Assembly: GCA_964400105.1 (NCBI GenBank)
Contig: CAYNTG010000064.1
Coordinates: 1 to 13,624, forward strand
DNA length: 13,624 bases
DNA from: CAYNTG01 sp964400105
GTDB lineage: Bacteria; UBP14; UBA6098
Direction: 5' to 3'
Each line of letters starts with the position of its first letter. The stretch's first letter is position 1. Under the pieces are notes generated by a model that worked only from the letters and a program-made list of their open reading frames with translations, had not been told where the DNA came from and did not search any database. The position numbers were made by a program, and so were the translations under genes. Positions 6,840 to 11,285 of the stretch are shown here, piece after piece.

Positions 6840-7459
6840 CTTTCCCCCCCATATCCCACCATAATGAAAATAAAGTCCTCCGGCTAGTCCAATTAAGGTT
6901 TATTCCATTATCTAAATTAAAGGATTACAAATTTCTGATATTTAATGTTTCGAGTTCGTATAAATCTGTTTTCGTTGACTTTTCGTGCGTAATTAAAGGC
7001 GAAAGACGGTCTTTTCATATTACAAAAGATGATAATCCTTTAATTTTTCAAGCCGTTTACACTATGTCTTATTTGTGGCCTTCAGCACCACGAAAACTGA
7101 GATATCTTGAAATTTATAAATGTCTTGAAGCAATTAATAAGGGATGTATTCCTATTAAGTTAAAAGCAATTAGGCACGTATTATCTCATTCACCAGAATA
7201 CTTATCTAGGCGAGAGACATTAGAAGCGTTGACAAATTATTTCGGTGCATATGAAGTCGATTTAGGGATTTACAGACATTTAAAGAACTTTTACTTAGCG
7301 CTTGCGGAATTAATAGTTTTACTTGATACAGAACTTTATGGTTTGATTTTAAAAGAACAGGACACCCTGTCGAAAAAGAAGCAGGATGCCAAGTGCGACG
7401 GTTCCAAATACGAGAAATGGGACAAGGGGCAAGACAAAGCCGAAGAAGAAACCAAATAA
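6836..7459 (+). CDS. HEPN-like protein of unknown function (candidate RNase/toxin)
   Basis: I do not recognise a named family for this 207-residue protein. Residues 14-80 look like beta-strands with alternating hydrophobic residues. Residues 85-175 are predicted helical, with AIRHVLSHSPEYL at about 111-123. R113-H114-VLS-H118 fits the Rx4-6H motif of HEPN ribonucleases, including a polar residue after the arginine, as in abortive-infection and toxin proteins. The last 35 residues are a charged Lys/Asp/Glu tail. GGAGG 10 bases ahead supports the ATG at 6836, which overlaps a mini-ORF stop. Base composition is clearly more AT-rich than the flanking housekeeping genes, and it sits among restriction-modification remnants, so horizontal acquisition is likely. 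No MNT-type nucleotidyltransferase partner is seen nearby. It could instead be a non-enzymatic helical protein. Confidence 0.6.
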   Translation: MTFPPISHHNENKVLRLVQLRFIPLSKLKDYKFLIFNVSSSYKSVFVDFSCVIKGERRSFHITKDDNPLIFQAVYTMSYLWPSAPRKLRYLEIYKCLEAINKGCIPIKLKAIRHVLSHSPEYLSRRETLEALTNYFGAYEVDLGIYRHLKNFYLALAELIVLLDTELYGLILKEQDTLSKKKQDAKCDGSKYEKWDKGQDKAEEETK

Positions 7460-7496
7460 ATAAATAAAATAATTCACGCTAAGCGAAGGAGAAAAA

Positions 7497-7742
7497 ATGG
7501 CAAACGAAAATAAAAGAAACCTTCAATATTTCGAAGGTAAATCAATGAAGGGCTTATTTGACATTCTTAACCAATGGCAAATCGAAAATGAGAAAAGGTT
7601 TCTATCTATTAACATACAAGAAACCAGCGGATTGTTTTGCTGTATAGCCCTGACAAACCCAGCTGAAGTTATGATTACAAGTGAAGACGGTAAGCAACAT
7701 GCACAGGTTGATACACAGGGTAGGTTATTTGTACATTTATAG
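7497..7742 (+). CDS. Small hypothetical protein, 81 residues
   Basis: This is an unrecognised protein. The start at 7497 is well supported by AAGGAG at 6-7 bases. The sequence has a polar N-terminus (MANENKRNLQYFEGKSMKG), a helix around FDILNQWQIENEKRFL, then short strands (SINIQ, GLFCCIALTNPAEVMIT, QVDTQGRLFVHL). There is no signal peptide or membrane segment, and the two adjacent cysteines are not in a metal motif. It follows the HEPN-like gene by 37 bases in the same direction and shares its AT-rich composition, so the two may be one unit, as in a toxin with a small partner. That pairing is inference. Confidence 0.6.
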   Translation: MANENKRNLQYFEGKSMKGLFDILNQWQIENEKRFLSINIQETSGLFCCIALTNPAEVMITSEDGKQHAQVDTQGRLFVHL

Positions 7743-7885
7743 CTGTATTGATACCGAATGTTACTAAAAATATCGCAAACGAAATCTCGGCCAAAGTCCG
7801 GGAGTCGCATTCGGCGCGCGCGGAGGCAAAACGCCTCCTCGAAGAGGCCAAGCGCAAAGTCGAAGAAATGATATTGGAGGGATAA
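7742..7885 (+). pseudogene. C-terminal remnant of a type I restriction specificity subunit (HsdS-like)
   Basis: The 47 codons before the TAA at 7883 read AVLIPNVTKNIANEIS, then AKVRESHSARAEAKRLLEEA, then KRKVEEMILEG. This coiled-coil tail ('I...I..LV..S...R.EAK.LLEEAK..VE..I') is typical of the C-terminus of HsdS subunits or methylase specificity domains. There is no start codon and no target-recognition domain. The second half is conspicuously GC-rich (GCGCGCGCGGAGG region) against an AT-rich surround, so it comes from a different source than its neighbours. Its end carries the GGAGG used by the next small gene. Confidence 0.65.
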
Positions 7886-7886
7886 A

Positions 7887-8048
7887 ATGGATTACCAAAA
7901 AAAGAAAGCTAGAACTGAGCATATTTGCTCTAATTGCGGAAAAACAATAAAGTCCGGAGAAGAATACTATTGCGAAATCACTTTTTTAGCAAGTCTTCAC
8001 CGAAAATTAGAAAAGCTCTGTGTTGATTGTTTTGAAAAAAGAGGATAA
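7887..8048 (+). CDS. Small Cys-rich zinc-ribbon-like protein, 53 residues
   Basis: The ATG at 7887 has an ideal GGAGG 6 bases upstream and opens 53 codons. The protein has CSNC at 14-17, a single Cys at 29 and CVDC at 45-48, in the order CxxC-x11-C-x15-CxxC. This looks like a zinc ribbon or treble clef (ICSNCGKTIKSGEEYYCEI ... KLCVDCFEKRG). Such small proteins occur on phages, plasmids and islands and are often adaptor or regulatory. No specific family or function can be named. It closes the AT-rich gene cluster before the tmRNA repeats. Confidence 0.6.
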   Translation: MDYQKKKARTEHICSNCGKTIKSGEEYYCEITFLASLHRKLEKLCVDCFEKRG

Positions 8049-8128
8049 ATAATCCCCTCATTTGCATAGCGATTTGCGGCGTGGGATAACCGGGGTAATT
8101 GCGGCGTTAATATAAATAAAATAATAGC
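8049..8128. other. Spacer between the accessory genes and the tmRNA tail repeats
   Basis: No coding frame is seen. The motif TTGCGGCG occurs twice (about 8079 and 8099) around CCGGGGTAA. The right end resembles a degenerate, terminator-less copy of the repeat unit that follows. Confidence 0.4.
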
Positions 8129-8234
8129 AGCGCCGGGAAATAAAAAAAGCAGCTATGCTGCTTTAATAAAATTAATAGAAGCGCCGGGAAATAAAAAAAG
8201 CAGCTATGCTGCTTTTAATAAAAAAATTGGTGGA

Positions 8235-8334
8235 NNNNNNNNNNNNNNNNNNNNNNNNNNNNNNNNNNNNNNNNNNNNNNNNNNNNNNNNNNNNNNNNNN
8301 NNNNNNNNNNNNNNNNNNNNNNNNNNNNNNNNNN
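8235..8334. other. Assembly gap of exactly 100 N
   Basis: The run is 100 N long, a common placeholder size. The 55 bases before it (8180-8234) and the 55 bases after it (8335-8389) are identical, which suggests that two contig ends overlap and the gap may not exist. Confidence 0.95.
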
Positions 8335-8347
8335 AGCGCCGGGAAAT

Positions 8348-8371
8348 AAAAAAAGCAGCTATGCTGCTTTT
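8348..8371 (-). terminator. Intrinsic terminator of ssrA
   Basis: On the minus strand, 12 bases after the CCA, AAAAGCAGC-ATA-GCTGCTTTT forms a 9-bp stem followed by a run of T. Two more copies of the same hairpin occur downstream, at about 8195-8216 and 8145-8164. Confidence 0.85.
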
Positions 8372-8382
8372 AATAAAAAAAT

Positions 8383-8739
8383 TGGTGGAGGCGCCGGGGA
8401 TCGAACCCGGGTCCGATAGACGCTTTCCGCATCCATCTACGTGCGTAGCGCAACTTTTATTTTTGTCTGGAAAACGCGATCGCGCAAGGCTTTTTCCAGA
8501 CTATTTCGCGATAATAGCTCACGTGGTCGGCACGAAAAACCTTCCACGCTGCGCTTCGTATTACGGCGCTCCGTCGGGACGTCCGAAGCTCGACTTCCCG
8601 GGGAACGTAGCTGCTTTAATTAAGCTGCCATTGCATAGTTATAGTCCGCATTTATTGCGGTTCCGGGTTATTTACGAGTTCCCGGTACTCGACACGCAGG
8701 TTGCGGCTCGCTGACTACCGTCGAATCCAGTTCGCCCCC
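8383..8739 (-). ncRNA. ssrA: tmRNA (SsrA RNA)
   Basis: tmRNA rescues stalled ribosomes by acting as an alanyl-tRNA and then as a short mRNA, with SmpB. The 357-nt gene starts GGGGGCGAACTGGATTCGACGG, the diagnostic tmRNA 5' end. It closes with a T arm (GGGTTCGATCCC) and an acceptor strand CGCCTCC-A-CCA. The acceptor pairs GGGGGCG with CGCCTCC, with one G-U. The CCA is encoded. The tag frame at 8620-8658 reads AINADYNYAMAA and a stop; stems compatible with the usual pseudoknots flank it. A promoter, a leader with a boxA-like element and an intrinsic terminator are listed separately. Its partner smpB is at 12987-13445. Confidence 0.96.
8620..8658 (-). other. tmRNA tag reading frame
   Basis: From a GCA resume codon at 8658 the frame reads A-I-N-A-D-Y-N-Y-A-M-A-A-stop (TAA at 8620-8622). 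The hydrophobic AA ending marks tagged proteins for ClpXP-type proteases. YAMAA in place of the commoner YALAA is seen, as I recall, in Chlorobi and some relatives. The resume codon is assigned by analogy and could be off by a codon. Confidence 0.8.
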
Positions 8740-8823
8740 AAAAAATTCGTTATCGATATATTTAGAGATAACCGGTAAGTTTTTTGAATGTATCAAAAAA
8801 ATGGTATCCACGAGCATATTAAA

Positions 8824-8835
8824 TTTTCAAAGAAC
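8824..8835 (-). promoter_or_regulatory. boxA-like antitermination element in the ssrA leader
   Basis: GTTCTTTGAAAA on the minus strand, between the promoter and the mature tmRNA, matches the boxA of rRNA leaders of the Bacillus type (TTCTTTGAAAA). There it binds NusB/NusE to stop premature termination. Its use on a tmRNA transcript is inference. Confidence 0.4.
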
Positions 8836-8866
8836 TTTACCGAACGAACAAATCCGCTATCCTTAT

Positions 8867-8894
8867 ATTATACACAAAAAAAGACTTGTTTCAA
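8867..8894 (-). promoter_or_regulatory. Promoter of ssrA
   Basis: TTGAAA (8889-8894), 16 bases, then TATAAT (8867-8872) on the minus strand. The predicted start near 8859 would give a leader of about 120 bases before the tmRNA 5' end, to be removed by RNase P. It lies in the 192-bp gap between tRNA-Lys(CTT) and ssrA. Confidence 0.7.
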
Positions 8895-8931
8895 GATAAT
8901 TTCAATATTTAAGAATGTAAGCAAAACAAAA

Positions 8932-9004
8932 TACCCCATAGAGGATTCGAACCTCTGACCCACTGATTAAGAGTCAGTTGCTCTGCCAACTGAGCTAATG
9001 GGGC
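8932..9004 (-). tRNA. tRNA-Lys (anticodon CTT)
   Basis: This is a 73-nt cloverleaf: acceptor GCCCCAT paired with ATGGGGT (G1-U72), D arm GCTC-AGTTGGCA-GAGC, anticodon stem ACTGA/TCAGT with loop CTCTTAA (anticodon CTT), and T arm AGAGG-TTCGAAT-CCTCT. The discriminator is A and no CCA is encoded. It is 17 bases downstream of the other tRNA-Lys. Confidence 0.96.
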
Positions 9005-9021
9005 ATTTCAAACTAATTATC

Positions 9022-9094
9022 TGAGGGCGGCGGGGCTCGAACCCGCGACACCCGGCTTAAAAGGCCGGTGCTCTACCTACTGAGCTACACCCTC
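9022..9094 (-). tRNA. tRNA-Lys (anticodon TTT)
   Basis: This is a 73-nt cloverleaf: acceptor GAGGGTG paired with CGCCCTC, D arm GCTC-AGTAGGTA-GAGC, anticodon stem CCGGC/GCCGG with loop CTTTTAA (anticodon TTT), and T arm GCGGG-TTCGAGC-CCCGC. The discriminator is A and CCA is not encoded. It is the first gene of the tRNA pair, about 5 bases after the predicted transcription start. Confidence 0.96.
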
Positions 9095-9105
9095 AATATC
9101 CGCTA

Positions 9106-9134
9106 ATAATATTTATACACGTCTTTTATGTCAA
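9106..9134 (-). promoter_or_regulatory. Near-consensus promoter of the tRNA-Lys pair, overlapping the end of hypD
   Basis: TTGACA (9129-9134), exactly 17 bases, then TATTAT (9106-9111). The -35 box is a perfect consensus and is formed by the last two hypD codons (TTG ACA) just before its TAA. The predicted start near 9099 leaves a leader of about 5 bases before the first tRNA. Confidence 0.82.
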
Positions 9135-10217
9135 GCCTTTTATAAAATTCGGATCGCCGTATTTATAGCACGCCGCGCAAGCCCCCTCGGACGACACCAT
9201 ACAAGGCCCCAGCGGATTATTCGGCGTGCATGAACGCCCGAATTGCGGACATGACTGGGGTGGAATTTTTCCGAGAATAACATCGCCACAGCGGCAACGC
9301 GGGTCAGGATTCACCTCGAGCTTTGGAATATCGAATCTTTTAACGGCATCGAAACGCGAGAATTCATCCCGAAGTCCGAGACCGCTATCCGCAAGCGAAC
9401 CGATTCCGCGCCATTCCGCATCGACCGGACGAAAGACCCTCGCCGCAATCCTTTGCGCCTCGATATTCCCCTTTTGCAAAACGGCCCTCGAATATGAGTT
9501 TTCGATGCGCGCCTCGCCTTTACTCTGCATATCGACAAGTCTCAGGAGCGAATCGGCGATGTCGAAATCATCGAAACCGGCGACAACGCCGGGCTTATGG
9601 AATTCCTCCGCGATAAATAGATACGGCTCGACTCCGATAATTGCGGAAACATGACCCGGAAGCAAAAATCCGTTTATTTGAAGATCGGGATGAGCGCATA
9701 GGAGTCGCAGCGCTGGCGGGATAAGCTTCATCATCGGCAGGATGGAAAAATTCTCGACGCCGGATCTCTCCGCCGCGATAATCGTCGCGGCGATTGTCGG
9801 CGATGTGGTCTCGAAACCGACAGCGAGGAAGACGACATTGCTTTCCGGATTGTCGCGTGCGATTTTTAGCGAATCGATCGGCGAATAGACGATCTCGATA
9901 TGCGAGCCGTCAGCGCTCGAATCGAGAAGGCTTTGCCCGCCGATAGGCACGCGAACCATATCCCCAAACGTCGCGATTATCACGTTATCCATCTTCGAGA
10001 GGAACATTATTTTTCGAAGGTCAGATTCGGATGTCACGCAGACCGGGCATCCCGGCCCGGACGTAAGTTGGATTCGCTCGCCGAGCAGCGAACGAATCCC
10101 CATCTTCGCGATGGACATCGTGTGAGTGCCGCAGACCTCCATGAACTTCCAGACCTTGCCCTTCGGCACTTTGGAGAGGCATAGATCGATCGCTTCTCGG
10201 ACGGCGCCTTCTTGCAA
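9126..10217 (-). CDS. hypD: HypD, [NiFe]-hydrogenase maturation iron-sulfur protein
   Basis: HypD works with HypC as the scaffold on which the Fe(CN)2CO group of [NiFe]-hydrogenase is built in the cytoplasm. This 363-residue protein has full family length and all hallmarks: EVCGTHT (C29, H32), GPGCPVCVT (C57, C60), GFETTSP, GFLLPGHV, and the C-terminal Fe-S region RCRCGDVILGKI ... CPQFGRSCTP ... GPCMVSSEGACAAC. The final motif has a Cys where AYY is more usual. The start is a TTG at 10217, supported by GGAGG 5 bases upstream inside the end of the methyltransferase gene. The TTG directly abuts that gene's TAA, so translation is probably coupled. No other hyp genes or hydrogenase subunits are in the window, so they must lie elsewhere. 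The 3' end doubles as a tRNA promoter. Confidence 0.96.
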   Translation of the reverse strand: MQEGAVREAIDLCLSKVPKGKVWKFMEVCGTHTMSIAKMGIRSLLGERIQLTSGPGCPVCVTSESDLRKIMFLSKMDNVIIATFGDMVRVPIGGQSLLDSSADGSHIEIVYSPIDSLKIARDNPESNVVFLAVGFETTSPTIAATIIAAERSGVENFSILPMMKLIPPALRLLCAHPDLQINGFLLPGHVSAIIGVEPYLFIAEEFHKPGVVAGFDDFDIADSLLRLVDMQSKGEARIENSYSRAVLQKGNIEAQRIAARVFRPVDAEWRGIGSLADSGLGLRDEFSRFDAVKRFDIPKLEVNPDPRCRCGDVILGKIPPQSCPQFGRSCTPNNPLGPCMVSSEGACAACYKYGDPNFIKGLT

Positions 10218-10997
10218 TTAATCCTCCATCTTGCGTCCTATGACGCCCACGGAAAGGCCGGTATATGCGAATAGCCGCGTGTATTTCAGCTTGTTCCGAA
10301 TCGCCCTTCTGAGCTGGTGCAGTCCCGGAATCTTGAACGGAATCAGTGGCAGGTGGATACCGATCTTCCAGAGCGCTTCGCGCGTCATTCGATATAAAAG
10401 GCTTGGATACATCCATTCGGCGTAGAAATCGACCGGCTCGAACCCATATTTGCGGATCTTTTTCTCGACCTGCCCGAGCGAGAATTCCTTTTCCCAACCG
10501 GCAAACCATTTATTAAAGGCGATAAGAACGTGCTTGATAACGGTATAGATATGCCATCTCTGCGGGACATCGAAGATCGCATAGCAGCCCGGTTTCGTAA
10601 CGCGCGCGTTCTCGGCGATTATCCCCTCCTCCTCGCGGAAATGTTCGAGCAAACCCTGATGAAACACGAGATCGAACGTGTTATCCGGGAATGGTAGCGC
10701 GAATGCATCACCGCCGATAGGGATCGTTTTGTGTTCGAGTTTTTCGTTTTGCTTTTGAATGATTGCGAGCGAAGCCGGCGCGTAATCGAGCGTATAGACC
10801 TTCGCGCCCAACGCGGCCAGGTCGAAGCTGTCGCGTGCCGAACCGGCCCCGACCTCCAGGATGCGCTTTCCAGAAAGGTCGTCGCCCCAGATCCGCCGGA
10901 CAGCCTCGAGGATGCGTCCCGAATTATCGTAAAGCTCCTTGACATCGCGCTTTTTCCATAGCCTCTCCCAGTGTTCCTTGTCCGATGTTCTGGGCAT
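10218..10997 (-). CDS. Class I SAM-dependent methyltransferase
   Basis: This 259-residue protein has a Rossmann-type methyltransferase domain. Motif I is ILEVGAGSARDS (about 46-57), the acidic strand 2 end is VYTLDYAPAS, motif IV is FDLVFHQGLLEHF, and there is a post-motif KPGCYAIFDVP. It belongs to the broad Methyltransf_11 group, whose members methylate small molecules, quinones or lipids; the substrate is not identifiable. The C-terminal third is basic and aromatic-rich with amphipathic stretches (YPSLLYRMTREALWKIGI), which could touch membranes. I chose the ATG at 10997 because GGAAGGA lies 8 bases upstream. An in-frame ATG at 11057 has no ribosome binding site. It is joined to hypD with no gap, but a functional link is not established. 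Confidence 0.85.
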   Translation of the reverse strand: MPRTSDKEHWERLWKKRDVKELYDNSGRILEAVRRIWGDDLSGKRILEVGAGSARDSFDLAALGAKVYTLDYAPASLAIIQKQNEKLEHKTIPIGGDAFALPFPDNTFDLVFHQGLLEHFREEEGIIAENARVTKPGCYAIFDVPQRWHIYTVIKHVLIAFNKWFAGWEKEFSLGQVEKKIRKYGFEPVDFYAEWMYPSLLYRMTREALWKIGIHLPLIPFKIPGLHQLRRAIRNKLKYTRLFAYTGLSVGVIGRKMED

Positions 10998-11285
10998 ATC
11001 GATCCTTCCATATTCATTCGCGTTAATATTCCTCAATAAGTTATTGAAAATACTCATCGACGCAACGATATTTTATCGGAATCCGTTCGGAATCGAAAAA
11101 ATCATGGATGGCGGGGCGACGGCGCGATTTGCCACAAGCAAATTTCGTGATAGTGACCGAAGGAAACACGTCTGTGAGCGGAAGGATGGGGATTTACACG
11201 ACGAGGCTAAAATTTAATTGATTATTATGAATAATTAACGTAGATTAATGGATAGATGTAATGGATTAGCATAAAGGTGTGCATT
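10998..11285. other. Intergenic region between divergent methyltransferase and gspE units
   Basis: No credible coding frame or RNA gene is seen. It contains two direct repeats CGGAATC at 11077-11083 and 11088-11094, one helical turn apart, followed on the minus strand by GATAAAAT. It also has a small hairpin ATTTGC-CACAA-GCAAAT near 11128-11146. Promoters for both units must lie here, but none is strong. Confidence 0.4.

Larger units (their letters stand above)
8129..8398 (-). repeat. Tandem, diverging copies of the tmRNA 3' tail plus terminator
   Basis: Read on the minus strand, each unit begins CCCGGCGC and continues through a CCA-like end into AATTTT..., then the AGCAGC-ATA-GCTGCT terminator hairpin and TATTT. 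Unit A (8344-8398) is the genuine tmRNA end, CCCGGCGCCTCCACCA. Unit B (8188 down to 8138, 51 bp) has CCCGGCGCTTCTATTA, with four C-to-T changes that destroy the CCA. Unit C (from 8137 down) has CCCGGCGCTGCTATTA and has lost its hairpin. Units B and C share the C-to-T changes, so one mutated copy probably gave rise to the other. The N gap lies within this array. Confidence 0.75.

Noticed and set aside
8129..8389. Possible CRISPR-like array because of similar units at 8129, 8180 and 8335
   Set aside because: The units are tmRNA tail plus terminator with no variable spacers, and one copy is probably an assembly overlap. There are no cas genes.
8361..8714. Plus-strand open frame of 117 codons containing EAPGIEPGSDRRF
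   Set aside because: It lies wholly over the tmRNA on the other strand. The peptide is the well-known spurious translation of a T-arm, so it is not a protein gene.
10021..11017. Minus-strand frames of 162 and 132 codons overlapping hypD and the methyltransferase
   Set aside because: They are out-of-frame shadows of two well-supported genes, created by biased codon use.
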